From positions 186,001-250,000 of the forward strand of contig NZ_LAHP01000002.1 of the NCBI RefSeq assembly GCF_000987765.1: a DNA stretch of 64,000 bases, in the 5' to 3' direction. Position 1 is the first letter of the stretch, and every line of letters starts with the position of its first letter. Shown here piece after piece: positions 8,173 through 16,540 of the stretch. This stretch comes from Arsukibacterium sp. MJ3. GTDB taxonomy: Bacteria > Pseudomonadota > Gammaproteobacteria > Enterobacterales > Alteromonadaceae. The notes below the pieces were generated by a model. It saw only the letters and a list, made by a program, of their open reading frames with translations, did no database searches and had not been told where the DNA came from. A program made the position numbers and the translations under genes.

Positions 8173-8874
8173 TTACTGCGTAAAGTAGCGTAATTGTTTA
8201 GTGGCGGCATAATCAGATAGCGTAGTACTAATATACAACTTGTGTAATGACTGGTCCGATATAACATAGTAAGCATCTATGTATTCAAGTAGTTGGCGCT
8301 GATAACGCTGCGTTAATTGCGGTGGTTGTTGTGCCAGATAAAAAGAAAACGGCGCCTCATAAGTAAGCAGCCCATTGCTGCGGCCTTTAACAAACATTTT
8401 AATAGCGTCGATACTGTCAGGCAGGTCGATTAACAAAAAGCCGCGCTCAGATAAAATTTGTCGTTGCCCCAGATAATCGAAACCACGAATGGCGGCTATG
8501 GTCGGTTGCTGCAAAGAGGTTAACGCGGTGCTTTGGTTGTTGTAAGTTAGTAATACCAAAGACAACTGCGCATAGGGTGGGTTAATAAAGCTAACATTAT
8601 TAGGTAAGGTTTTGGTTTGTTTTATATTTATAGTTAAGTCTACTTCGCCGCGACTAAGCATTTTAAAAAGCCTGGCCGGGGTTGCACAAACGGCACGTAC
8701 TGTAATTGTATCTGTTTGCAATATGTTGCGGGTTAGCTCAACGGCTTCACCGCCACAGGTATTGTCACCCTTCACCACAAAATACGGCGGAAAATTATGC
8801 ACGCCAACACGTATTTCCGTGCTGGCATTAGCTGGTGCCATCAGCAAAAACAACAGGGCAAGCAAAGTGCGCAT
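8173..8874 (-). CDS. Periplasmic solute-binding-like protein (SBP family 3)
   Basis: This 233-residue exported protein has a signal peptide (MRTLLALLFLLMAPANA) and the fold signature of bacterial extracellular solute-binding family 3, with EIRVGVHNFPPYFV at the mature N-terminus and GEVDLTINIKQT in the centre. No transporter permease or ATPase is adjacent, so it resembles the many orphan family-3 proteins of Alteromonadales, which may sense amino-acid-like ligands rather than feed a transporter. Two cysteines (in NTCGGEA and RAVCATP) could form a disulfide. It lies 80 bases downstream of the histidine kinase gene on the same strand, but may have its own promoter. Confidence 0.75.
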   Translation of the reverse strand: MRTLLALLFLLMAPANASTEIRVGVHNFPPYFVVKGDNTCGGEAVELTRNILQTDTITVRAVCATPARLFKMLSRGEVDLTINIKQTKTLPNNVSFINPPYAQLSLVLLTYNNQSTALTSLQQPTIAAIRGFDYLGQRQILSERGFLLIDLPDSIDAIKMFVKGRSNGLLTYEAPFSFYLAQQPPQLTQRYQRQLLEYIDAYYVISDQSLHKLYISTTLSDYAATKQLRYFTQ

Positions 8875-8954
8875 AATAAGCCTTTAAAATAATGATATAA
8901 AATACTAACGCAAACTGGCCTTTTATCCAGCAGCTAAAACGTTTAGGTTTGCGC

Positions 8955-10370
8955 TTATTGTATTGCTGGCGTGACATTACCACGTGGCGCTGCTGGTAGC
9001 GTCATTATTACGTCGAGGCCACCACGGTCGTTGCGCATAAAGCTTAGCTGGCCTTGGTGCAACGCAATAATATGTTTAACAATAGATAAACCCAGGCCAG
9101 CCCCTTCTACTTGTTGATGCTGCTGATGACGGTAAAAGCGATCACCCAGTCGGCTGGTATCGGCCGCAACGTTGCCATTATTGCTAATGAGGATGCAGAT
9201 TTGCTGATTATGTTCAACACGGGTTGTAACCTGAACATTACCGTCTGTGGGAGAGTACTTGGCAGCGTTATCCAGCACATTACGCAGCACACTTTGCAGT
9301 AAGGCGTTGTCACCATGTAACAGGCAGCTATCGTCCAGTTGCAGCTGCCAATGTACTTTATCCAATAATAGGGGGGGCAATTGTGCCAGACTTTGGTGCA
9401 GTAAAGGTGTTAAGGGCACCGGGTTAAAATTAATGGTCTCGAGATGATCCAACCGGGCAATCGACAGCAGCTGGTTCACCAAGTGCGACATGCGTTTGCT
9501 GCCTTCGGTAATAGCAAAAATAGCTTCGGTTACTTCGTTGGGGTCTTTCGCTGTGCTCAGGTTTTGCGCATGTAACTGCAAAATACTGAGCGGGGTGCGC
9601 AACTCATGTGAGGCGTCGGCTATAAAACGTTTTTCTTGTTGTAAATAGTGGCGTATTCGCTGCAGTAAGCTATTAATGGCACTTTGTATCGGTTGCAGTT
9701 CAGCGGGAAGCGCCAGTTGTATTTCATGCAACTGCTCTGGCGTTTTATCGGCAACGTGCTGTTGCAGTAAATTCAGTGGCCGCAGTACTTGTTTAATTAC
9801 CAGATAAATTAACAGGCTCAGTGGCAGCATCATAAATAAAATGGGCCGCACCTGCGCCTGTGCGATGTGTTCGCCCATTTCTTCGCGAATATCTACACGC
9901 TGCGCAGTAAACACCCATAAATCTTGTTCGGGTACAAAGAAGCTGAAGGTAACCCATAAGGTGCCATGCTCGGTAATTTCATGATAGCCGGCTTCATGCT
10001 GTGGCGTTGGAAATTGCAGTGCATTTTCTGACAGCATAATCAGTTGGCCATGTTGCTGCGCCTGAAAGGCTATTTTACCTTCATATTTATGGCCGTCTAA
10101 CAACCGTTCTTGCTGGGCGGTCATGGTTTCACCCATATCGGTAACATGCGGCACCGCCACCACTACTGGCTGCCCTTCATTCAGGGGTAAAGGGTTGCTA
10201 CTGAGTAGCAGGCTGATTAACTTGGCACTGCGTGCCAGTTCAGCGTCATAAATTTCATTTAATTCATGCAAGGCATCGTTGTAGGCAATATAAGCATTTA
10301 AACTTAACGCACCCAGCATTAACAGGTTAATACCCAGCAGCAGGTAAAACTTAATGCTGTTAATGGCCAT
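8955..10370 (-). CDS. Sensor histidine kinase, QseC/PmrB-like
   Basis: This is a 471-residue inner-membrane kinase with TM1 near residues 6-28, a periplasmic sensor of about 150 residues, TM2 near 175-195, a HAMP-like linker, HisKA with the phospho-acceptor His in ADASHELRTPLS at about residue 255, and HATPase_c with NVLDNAAKYSP and GAGLGLSIVKH. The frame also has an upstream GTG, but I choose the ATG at 10370, which overlaps the end of the response regulator gene by 11 bases. Its order after eptA and the regulator copies eptA-basR-basS of E. coli. Sensing of cationic peptides, iron(III) or low pH is inference from that synteny. Confidence 0.9.
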   Translation of the reverse strand: MAINSIKFYLLLGINLLMLGALSLNAYIAYNDALHELNEIYDAELARSAKLISLLLSSNPLPLNEGQPVVVAVPHVTDMGETMTAQQERLLDGHKYEGKIAFQAQQHGQLIMLSENALQFPTPQHEAGYHEITEHGTLWVTFSFFVPEQDLWVFTAQRVDIREEMGEHIAQAQVRPILFMMLPLSLLIYLVIKQVLRPLNLLQQHVADKTPEQLHEIQLALPAELQPIQSAINSLLQRIRHYLQQEKRFIADASHELRTPLSILQLHAQNLSTAKDPNEVTEAIFAITEGSKRMSHLVNQLLSIARLDHLETINFNPVPLTPLLHQSLAQLPPLLLDKVHWQLQLDDSCLLHGDNALLQSVLRNVLDNAAKYSPTDGNVQVTTRVEHNQQICILISNNGNVAADTSRLGDRFYRHQQHQQVEGAGLGLSIVKHIIALHQGQLSFMRNDRGGLDVIMTLPAAPRGNVTPAIQ

Positions 10371-11028
10371 AATGGCTAACCAACATATAACCGACACCGC
10401 GCACGGTTTTAATCACCTCGGGCGCGAGTTTTTTGCGCAGATTATGAATGTGCACCTCAATGGCGTTGCTTTCAGTATCGCCATCCCAGCCATAGCTGAG
10501 TTCTTCCAGCTGCTGGCGCGATAAAATTCTATCTGGTTTTAGCATAAATTCTTTTAATAACATAAATTCGCGGCGGGTCAGTGTGACATCCTGCTGTTGA
10601 AACTGGCAATGGTGGTTATTCAAATTCAGGTTAATACCGGCCAGTTGCAGGCTGTCGTCGGTGCGCTGTTGCTGGCGGCGGCACAATACTCTGATCCGCG
10701 CTTCCAGCTCCATAACATCAATCGGTTTTACCAGGTAATCATCGGCACCACTATTCAGGGCAATAAGTTTGGTTTGCAGTTGGTCCTGTGCGGTCAGCAC
10801 CAAAATCGGCATGCTTACCCCAGATTGACGGAACTGGCGAATAAGATCTAAAGCAAAGCCATCGGGCAGGCCTAAATCGAGGATCATCAGTGCAAAATTG
10901 CTGTTTTGCGCGGCCAGAGCTGCTTGTTTACCGGTGGTACAGAGTTCTGGCTGATAACCCAGCCGTTTTAGCCGGGTGATCATGCCCTTGGCCAGTAACT
11001 CATCGTCTTCTACCAGTAAAATTCGCAT
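10360..11028 (-). CDS. OmpR-family response regulator, PmrA/QseB-like
   Basis: This 222-residue regulator has a receiver domain with E-D-D at residues 7-9, phospho-acceptor D51 in MILDLGLPDG, and the conserved Lys near 101 in DDYLVKP. It is followed by an OmpR-type winged helix (TLTRREFMLLKEFM ... SNAIEVHIHNLRKKL ... VRGVGYML). It most likely controls its own operon with eptA and other envelope genes; PmrA-box-like direct repeats sit upstream of eptA and between dgkA and the sulfatase gene. It lies 28 bases after eptA and overlaps the kinase gene. PmrA versus QseB cannot be decided by sequence reading alone, but the eptA linkage and boxes favour a PmrA role. Confidence 0.9.
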   Translation of the reverse strand: MRILLVEDDELLAKGMITRLKRLGYQPELCTTGKQAALAAQNSNFALMILDLGLPDGFALDLIRQFRQSGVSMPILVLTAQDQLQTKLIALNSGADDYLVKPIDVMELEARIRVLCRRQQQRTDDSLQLAGINLNLNNHHCQFQQQDVTLTRREFMLLKEFMLKPDRILSRQQLEELSYGWDGDTESNAIEVHIHNLRKKLAPEVIKTVRGVGYMLVSHYGH

Positions 11029-11056
11029 TGATATTGCCCGTTTGCTGTGGTTTTTA

Positions 11057-12703
11057 TTAGCTAATACAGCCGTTAATAAAGTCTAACTCCCTTCTTTTAC
11101 TCTGGCTGGTTATCTCAAACATCGTCAGTATCGAATCAAATAAATAATCATGAGACAACGCGGTTTGTTGTTGCAGGCAAGCCGTATTTAGCCCTTTTTG
11201 TTTGGTAAAACCGTCGGATAGCCACATTAACATTGGTACTTGAGTTTGCGCCGCCGGCGCCAGCCAGTAGGGTAACCCATGCAAATAAACACCATTTTCG
11301 CCTAATGACTCACCATGGTCTGACACATACAACATGGCAGTATCAAAGCTTGTAGATAATTCGTCAAGTAAGGTAATGGTGGCATCTAATAAGGTATCCG
11401 TAGCAACAATAGCATTATCATAGGCATTGATAATATGCTGCGGCTGGCACTGGCTAAGTAAATTACTGGTACATTCTGGTAAAAACAGTTTGTGCTGCGC
11501 TTCGCTACGTTTGTAATATTCGGGGCCATGATTACCTTGTTGATGTAACACCATAAAAATGGAGTTGTCATCCACCGGCAATGCGGTCAGTTGCTGTTTT
11601 AGGTTATACAATAAGGCGATATCAGCGCAGGTGCCCTCCTGGCAAGGCGTAGGGCTAAAATGACTAAAACTGTGATCATTGTTTATCCGGTTACACATTG
11701 TTTTGCAGCCTGAATTATTATTGCGCCAGAATACGTTAACCCCGGCGCGCTGCAAAACGTCTAACAAGTTATCGGAGTTTTTTGCCAGCGTATCATCGTA
11801 ATTAGCTCTGTTCAGGTAACTAAACATGCAAGGTACCGATATCGCAGTGGCGGTGCCACAGGAGTCAACTGCACCAAAATTAATTAGTTTGCGTTGTGTC
11901 AGTTTTGGTGTGGTGTTGCGCAAATAGCCGTTAATGCCCAAGTGATCAGCACGCACGGTTTCACCCAGTACCATAATGATGAGCTTAGGTTTAGCCGCAC
12001 TGTTATTTGCACGGGGCGTTACTTTTGCATCAAGGGCATAGCGCTGGAACTCAACTGGCGGGCCCGACGCCACTTTGCTTTTTACCAGTCCCAAGGTGGC
12101 GGCAATCGCGTTTAGTGGTACCGCCTGATGTTTTAGATAGCGGTGTTGTCGAAATACCCCAGCATAGTTTTGATACTGGCTTTGTAGCAGCAATGCAATG
12201 AGTGACAGTGCAATAAGCAGCAGCATACTGTAGCGAATAACGGCACTTTTTGTGGTTGTTTGTTGTGGTTTTACCCAGACTATTGCCACTGCCGGCAACA
12301 CAAAATACAGTGCAAAATAAGGCAGCATACTCAGGCTGAGTAAGCCAGCCACTTCATGGCTATCTGTTTCTAAGGCGTTAATTAACATGCCTTTATCGAT
12401 GATTATCCCGTACTGCTGCATAAAATACTGGCTACTGCTTGCAATTAATAACAAGCTGCAAAGCCATATTTTTTGCAGTTTACTGATACTAAAAACGCCG
12501 CAGATAACCACGTTAACTAAAAACAACAAAGCCAGTAACGGTAAGCTAAGTGACCAGCCGCCCAGTGCCCAGATGCTATGAAAAAAAATATTATTAAATA
12601 CCAGTGTTAGCAGTGCTGCAACGCTGATACTAATCCGTTCAGGTGTAACTGTGAGGCGATAAAAACGTGGCCACATTGTGGTAAAAAGGCTATTGGCAAG
12701 CAT
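11057..12703 (-). CDS. eptA: Lipid A phosphoethanolamine transferase
   Basis: This 548-residue inner-membrane enzyme matches EptA/PmrC in length (E. coli 547). It has about five N-terminal transmembrane helices followed by a periplasmic sulfatase-fold domain. The metal-site segment VLGETVRADHLG (near residue 246) and the catalytic-threonine segment SCGTATAISVPCMF (near 281-294) are intact, as is YVSDHGESLGENG with LHGLPYW later on; several Cys residues suggest the usual disulfides. It transfers phosphoethanolamine from phosphatidylethanolamine to lipid A, releasing diacylglycerol and raising polymyxin resistance. It is the first gene of an operon with the two-component genes and has a PmrA-box-like repeat 51 bases upstream. 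Confidence 0.93.
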   Translation of the reverse strand: MLANSLFTTMWPRFYRLTVTPERISISVAALLTLVFNNIFFHSIWALGGWSLSLPLLALLFLVNVVICGVFSISKLQKIWLCSLLLIASSSQYFMQQYGIIIDKGMLINALETDSHEVAGLLSLSMLPYFALYFVLPAVAIVWVKPQQTTTKSAVIRYSMLLLIALSLIALLLQSQYQNYAGVFRQHRYLKHQAVPLNAIAATLGLVKSKVASGPPVEFQRYALDAKVTPRANNSAAKPKLIIMVLGETVRADHLGINGYLRNTTPKLTQRKLINFGAVDSCGTATAISVPCMFSYLNRANYDDTLAKNSDNLLDVLQRAGVNVFWRNNNSGCKTMCNRINNDHSFSHFSPTPCQEGTCADIALLYNLKQQLTALPVDDNSIFMVLHQQGNHGPEYYKRSEAQHKLFLPECTSNLLSQCQPQHIINAYDNAIVATDTLLDATITLLDELSTSFDTAMLYVSDHGESLGENGVYLHGLPYWLAPAAQTQVPMLMWLSDGFTKQKGLNTACLQQQTALSHDYLFDSILTMFEITSQSKRRELDFINGCIS

Positions 12704-12753
12704 CAGACTTCCGGCGAGTTAATGGCAGATACCCGCCAGTGTGCGGCATTAAT

Positions 12754-12770
12754 CTTAAGGAATACTTAAC
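12754..12770 (-). promoter_or_regulatory. PmrA-box-like direct repeat upstream of eptA
   Basis: Read on the minus strand, GTTAAG-TATTC-CTTAAG fits the PmrA site (YTTAAK-N5-YTTAAK) with one mismatch in the first base. About 21 bases further down is TATCTG, a possible -10. This would be the promoter of the eptA-regulator-kinase operon. Confidence 0.55.
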
Positions 12771-12851
12771 AACGACAATACTTTGTGTATTAGGGCTAAT
12801 AACCTATTGCGGGTAGTTAAACGCCCAGAGCCTAGTCAAAGAGCCCAGCTA

Positions 12852-13559
12852 TTAGCGGGTTTGTGGTTTGCGGTTAGCACTCGGTGGGTTAACCAGCATA
12901 AAACAGAATTTTGCGCACAATATACACAGTACCAGTGTAGTAATATCGTGCGATATAAAGTGGGCGCCACGCAGTTGCTGCGCCAGGCCAAGCATTAAAC
13001 CAAGCGACAGGCCTGTGGCTAAACCAATAAAGCGCCAGCGCGGCGCGACCTTGCGGAAAAAATAAAATAAGCCAACCCAGGCATAACCGACACTGGCATG
13101 ACCCGCCGGAAAACATTGGTTATAAGGTAAATACGAAGGCCGGCTTTGCAATAAATGAATGTAAGGTTCGGTGCCACCAAATAAGGTTAAATCCCATGGG
13201 CAGGCAATATTGGTGATGGCTTTTAAATACGCTACCAAGGCAAAGGCGCTGATTAACGACAAGCTTAACGCGATAAAACTATCTGCCAAATGTTTGTTTT
13301 TACGCCAGTTAGCACTAAAGTAAGCCGTGCAAAGCAGTACAATACTACAAAATAAGTAATTAACCTGGCGCGCGCCCTTATGTAAAACAGTTTCAGTAAG
13401 CCAATGCTGTTGTAACGACCACGTTGAGCCCTCTAAGGCATAAAGTTTACTGGCGAGCCAAATATCGCCCCCGCCAATATCCAGCACCAGCATTGCCGCA
13501 CTATAGGCACACAGTAACCACAACACATTTTTGCTGCTAAAAAAGGCTTTTATCAGCAT
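12852..13559 (-). CDS. PAP2-family membrane lipid phosphatase
   Basis: This is a 235-residue polytopic membrane protein of the PAP2 superfamily with about six helices. The acid-phosphatase signature is present: the second motif reads CFPAGHASVGYAW (canonical PSGH) and the third reads LRGAHFISHDI (canonical SRxxxGxHxxxDV, with Leu-Arg in place of Ser-Arg). Such enzymes near eptA commonly dephosphorylate or transfer phosphate on lipid A (LpxE/LpxT type) or act on undecaprenyl pyrophosphate. It overlaps the upstream dgkA gene by seven bases, so both are probably co-transcribed from the promoter shared with the sulfatase gene. The exact lipid substrate is not decidable here. Confidence 0.85.
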   Translation of the reverse strand: MLIKAFFSSKNVLWLLCAYSAAMLVLDIGGGDIWLASKLYALEGSTWSLQQHWLTETVLHKGARQVNYLFCSIVLLCTAYFSANWRKNKHLADSFIALSLSLISAFALVAYLKAITNIACPWDLTLFGGTEPYIHLLQSRPSYLPYNQCFPAGHASVGYAWVGLFYFFRKVAPRWRFIGLATGLSLGLMLGLAQQLRGAHFISHDITTLVLCILCAKFCFMLVNPPSANRKPQTR

Positions 13560-13909
13560 AAGATGATCAACCAGGTGGCAATAGCGGTAAGTAATGATAT
13601 TAGTACCGCGGCAGAGCCCAAATCTTTGGCTTTACCGCTAAGCTCATGATAATCATCGCCAATACGGTCTACTATTGTTTCAATAGCGGTATTTAGCAGC
13701 TCAACAATAAGTACCAGCACGCAACTTATCAGTAATAGCGCCCGTTCGGCGGCACTCACTTCAAGCAAGATAATGATCGGCAGCAGTATCAATATCGCTA
13801 GTATTTCCTGACGCAGCGCGGCTTCAGACCGACAACCTGCCACTAAGCCTTGCCAAGAATATTTACTGGCATAAAACAGTCTGTTAACGCCTTTTGCTGC
13901 CGATTTCAT
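13553..13909 (-). CDS. dgkA: Diacylglycerol kinase
   Basis: This 118-residue integral membrane protein has the DgkA architecture of three transmembrane helices and an amphipathic N-terminus, with the catalytic block LLNTAIETIVDRIG and the following KAKDLGSAAV. It phosphorylates diacylglycerol to phosphatidic acid at the inner membrane. The context makes sense: both EptA (donor phosphatidylethanolamine) and LtaS/OpgB-type enzymes (donor phosphatidylglycerol) release diacylglycerol, which DgkA recycles. A CGGAG site precedes the ATG. The promoter region is shared divergently with the sulfatase-fold gene and contains two PmrA-box-like repeats. Confidence 0.93.
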   Translation of the reverse strand: MKSAAKGVNRLFYASKYSWQGLVAGCRSEAALRQEILAILILLPIIILLEVSAAERALLLISCVLVLIVELLNTAIETIVDRIGDDYHELSGKAKDLGSAAVLISLLTAIATWLIILC

Positions 13910-13947
13910 TAGTATCTCCGCATAATTAACGTGATTAGCTTATTCAG

Positions 13948-13965
13948 CTTAAACCTAAGCTTAAG
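13948..13965. promoter_or_regulatory. Second, looser PmrA-box-like repeat (N6 spacing)
   Basis: CTTAAA and CTTAAG are separated by six bases instead of five. It lies 40-60 bases upstream of dgkA on the minus strand and beside the better box at 13980-13996. Confidence 0.35.
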
Positions 13966-13979
13966 CATAATCGGGCAAT

Positions 13980-13996
13980 CTTAAGATAAGCTTAAG
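13980..13996. promoter_or_regulatory. PmrA-box-like direct repeat between dgkA and the sulfatase-fold gene
   Basis: CTTAAG-ATAAG-CTTAAG is an exact fit to YTTAAK-N5-YTTAAK. Each half is itself palindromic, so the site can serve either strand. On the plus strand TATGAA at 14021-14026 lies 24 bases further down and is a candidate -10 for the sulfatase-fold gene. Confidence 0.6.
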
Positions 13997-14040
13997 CTTT
14001 GGCTTTTAGCATGGTGTCAGTATGAAACTGATAAGAGATT

Positions 14041-16038
14041 GTGCAATACGCCATGACTAAAAATTTACGCAGGCTATTCGGGCCCTATTATCCGTTGCTG
14101 GTCATGTCAGTACTAATGTTACTGGTTATGTCTGCCAGTCGCACGGGGTTATTTATTTGGCAATATGAGCGGGTTGTAGCAGTGGCCGCGGTGTGGCCAT
14201 TACTGTTACAAGGCGTGCGGGCTGATCTTATTATGGTGGGGCTATGGCTAATAGTGCCGGTATTGCTGGCACCGCTGTTCGCGCGCAGCAGCGGGTTTAA
14301 TGGCTGGCGCTGGTTTTGTTATGGCTGGGCTTTACTGGGGCTGGCGGCAGTTATTTTTATTGAGTTATCGTCGCCACAATTTATTCTGCAATACGATATC
14401 CGGCCTAACCGGTTGTATATTGAGTACCTAAAATACCCAAAAGAAGTGTTTAGCACGCTGTGGCAAGGCTTTCGGGCTATGCTGCTGGGTGGTATTGCCG
14501 TGTCGGCGGTGCTGGTGTGGCTGGTGAGTAAGCTGTTAGCCAAAACCAGCTTAGCGGCAGTGCCTTATCGCGATAGCATATTATGGTTTAGCTGGCCGCT
14601 GGTGGTGGTTATAGTGTTTGCCATGGTGCGTTCTACTACGGAGCATCGGCCAGCTAATCCGGCGTTTTTCGCCGTTACCAGCGATGCTTTGGTTAATTCG
14701 TTAGTGATAAGCTCACCTTACTCGGTGTTATATGCGGTTTACAGTTTACGCCATGAAGCAAATTCCAGTGAAATATACGGCAAGTTGTCCACCGATGAAA
14801 TGCTGCAGCTGGCCTTGGACTGGCCCTGGTTAAAGCAGGCTACGTTTAACAACCCGCAACTGCCTACGCTACATTACCGTCAAGCTAGCGTAAAACGTGC
14901 CAAACCGCTTAATTTGGTTATTATTTTAGAAGAAAGCTTAGGCGCCACTTTTGTGGCATCGCTGGGCGGGATAGCCGTAACGCCAGAGTTAGAACAGCTA
15001 AAGCAGCAAGGTTGGTGGTTTGAGCAATTGTATGCCACGGGTACCCGCTCGGTGCGCGGCATTGAAGCAGTGGTGTCTGGTTTTATGCCAACGCCGGCGC
15101 AAAGTGTGGTGAAGCTGTCTTTAGCCCAGCAAAATTTTTATACTCTGGGTAGTACGTTACTGCAGCAAGGCTACAACACCAGTTTTATTTATGGTGGCGA
15201 AGCGCATTTTGATAATATGCGCAGCTTTTTTACCGGTAATGGTATTAAGCAGGTGATTGATTTGCCGCAAATGGATAAGCCAGTTTTTGTTGGCAGTTGG
15301 GGCGCCAGTGATGAAGACTTATTTACGGCAACGGCGAAACATTTAGACGACATGCACCGGCAACAAAAACCCTTTTTCAGTTTAGTATTTAGCTCGTCCA
15401 ACCATACCCCTTTTGAATTCCCTGATGGGCGTATTGCCCTGCAGGAGCAGCCCAAGCAGACGGTGAACAATGCGGTGAAATATGCCGACTATGCGCTTGG
15501 CCAATTTATTGCGCATGCCAAGTTGCAGCCCTATTGGCAAGACACGCTGTTTCTCATTGTGGCAGACCATGACAACCGCGTTTACGGTAACAACGTAGTG
15601 CCGGTAGAAAAGTTTCATATTCCCGGTCTTATTTTAGGTGTTGATTTGCAAGCCAAGCGCATTGCGCCGGTTGCCAGCCAGATTGACCTGGCACCAACGT
15701 TGTTATCGTTAATGGGCATAAGCACTGAAACGCCCTTAACGGGCCGCGACTTTAGTGCGGATGACAGTAGCCCGGGCCGGGCAATGATGCAATTTGATCA
15801 GTATTTTGCGCTAATGGAAGAGCGCCAGCTGACTATTTTACGACCGCAACAAGCCGCCGTAGGAGCGGTATACGACCCCATTAGTAAGCAACTAACGTTA
15901 TCAACGCAAGCGCCATCTGCGCAGCAAGCTAAGCGGGCGCTGGCACAGGTGTTGTTACCGTCTTATTTGTATCGTAAGCAACAATATCATTTGGCCGAGC
16001 AGCCTAGCAAGGTTAGCGTAACCTTAAAACTGCTTTAA
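14041..16038 (+). CDS. LtaS/OpgB-like sulfatase-fold transferase (phospho-group transferase family)
   Basis: This 665-residue membrane enzyme has about five N-terminal helices (to about residue 190) and a periplasmic alkaline-phosphatase/sulfatase-superfamily domain. The nucleophile segment is IILEESLGATFV with the likely catalytic Thr, and further metal-site segments are SLVFSSSNHTPFEFP and IVADHDNRVYG. It resembles the LTA synthase family, whose gram-negative members (OpgB) move phosphoglycerol from phosphatidylglycerol onto glycans. Substrate is not decidable. The start is uncertain: GTG at 14041 with AAGAGA close by, or ATG at 14053 without a good ribosome site. It is transcribed divergently from dgkA across PmrA-like boxes, and its 3' end overlaps the DUF3087 gene by 15 bases. 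Confidence 0.8.
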   Translation: MQYAMTKNLRRLFGPYYPLLVMSVLMLLVMSASRTGLFIWQYERVVAVAAVWPLLLQGVRADLIMVGLWLIVPVLLAPLFARSSGFNGWRWFCYGWALLGLAAVIFIELSSPQFILQYDIRPNRLYIEYLKYPKEVFSTLWQGFRAMLLGGIAVSAVLVWLVSKLLAKTSLAAVPYRDSILWFSWPLVVVIVFAMVRSTTEHRPANPAFFAVTSDALVNSLVISSPYSVLYAVYSLRHEANSSEIYGKLSTDEMLQLALDWPWLKQATFNNPQLPTLHYRQASVKRAKPLNLVIILEESLGATFVASLGGIAVTPELEQLKQQGWWFEQLYATGTRSVRGIEAVVSGFMPTPAQSVVKLSLAQQNFYTLGSTLLQQGYNTSFIYGGEAHFDNMRSFFTGNGIKQVIDLPQMDKPVFVGSWGASDEDLFTATAKHLDDMHRQQKPFFSLVFSSSNHTPFEFPDGRIALQEQPKQTVNNAVKYADYALGQFIAHAKLQPYWQDTLFLIVADHDNRVYGNNVVPVEKFHIPGLILGVDLQAKRIAPVASQIDLAPTLLSLMGISTETPLTGRDFSADDSSPGRAMMQFDQYFALMEERQLTILRPQQAAVGAVYDPISKQLTLSTQAPSAQQAKRALAQVLLPSYLYRKQQYHLAEQPSKVSVTLKLL

Positions 16039-16530
16039 CATACCTTCGTGGTAATCATTGGTGTTTAAGGTCACTTTATACTGTGCAGCCAAGCCATCAA
16101 GCGCTGTTTGTGCCAGCACTAACTCGTCCATAATAATGGTGTTATCGTCAAGGTTCCACAACAGGCGGGAGCCGGCATAACTGTATTGCATGGCTAAGAG
16201 TGCCTCGACATTCCCTGCTTTAGCGGCCACGTCGAGCTTTCGCATTTTTCGACTTATTTTGTTCAGTGCTTGTTTTAATTCCCACACGTAAACCACTTCT
16301 GTCATAAAAGGATGTCGCCGGTAGCGGTTAAGTAGCCAGCCTATTGTTATTGCGCTGACTAGCACACCAAGCAGATTCCAGTGAAAGTGGCTGCCGCTAG
16401 CATCAGGAAATAGCACAATAAGTGTTTGTGAAATGGCTAAACTCCCGATGGCCAGTGCCGCAATGCAGCCGACAATAACCCGGTTTAAATGACGACGATA
16501 ACGGGCTTTATCAATTTTAATGAGTTGCAT
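16024..16530 (-). CDS. DUF3087 membrane protein
   Basis: A 168-residue protein with two N-terminal transmembrane helices (near residues 18-36 and 48-66) followed by a cytosolic helical domain. Blocks such as LNRVIVGCIAALAIGSLAIS, FHWNLLGVL and LWNLDDNTIIMDEL are those I know from DUF3087 proteins of Alteromonadales, which are usually annotated only as hypothetical. It is tail-to-tail with, and overlaps, the sulfatase-fold gene by 15 bases. No function is known to me. Confidence 0.8.
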   Translation of the reverse strand: MQLIKIDKARYRRHLNRVIVGCIAALAIGSLAISQTLIVLFPDASGSHFHWNLLGVLVSAITIGWLLNRYRRHPFMTEVVYVWELKQALNKISRKMRKLDVAAKAGNVEALLAMQYSYAGSRLLWNLDDNTIIMDELVLAQTALDGLAAQYKVTLNTNDYHEGMLKQF

Positions 16531-16540
16531 AATCAGTTAA

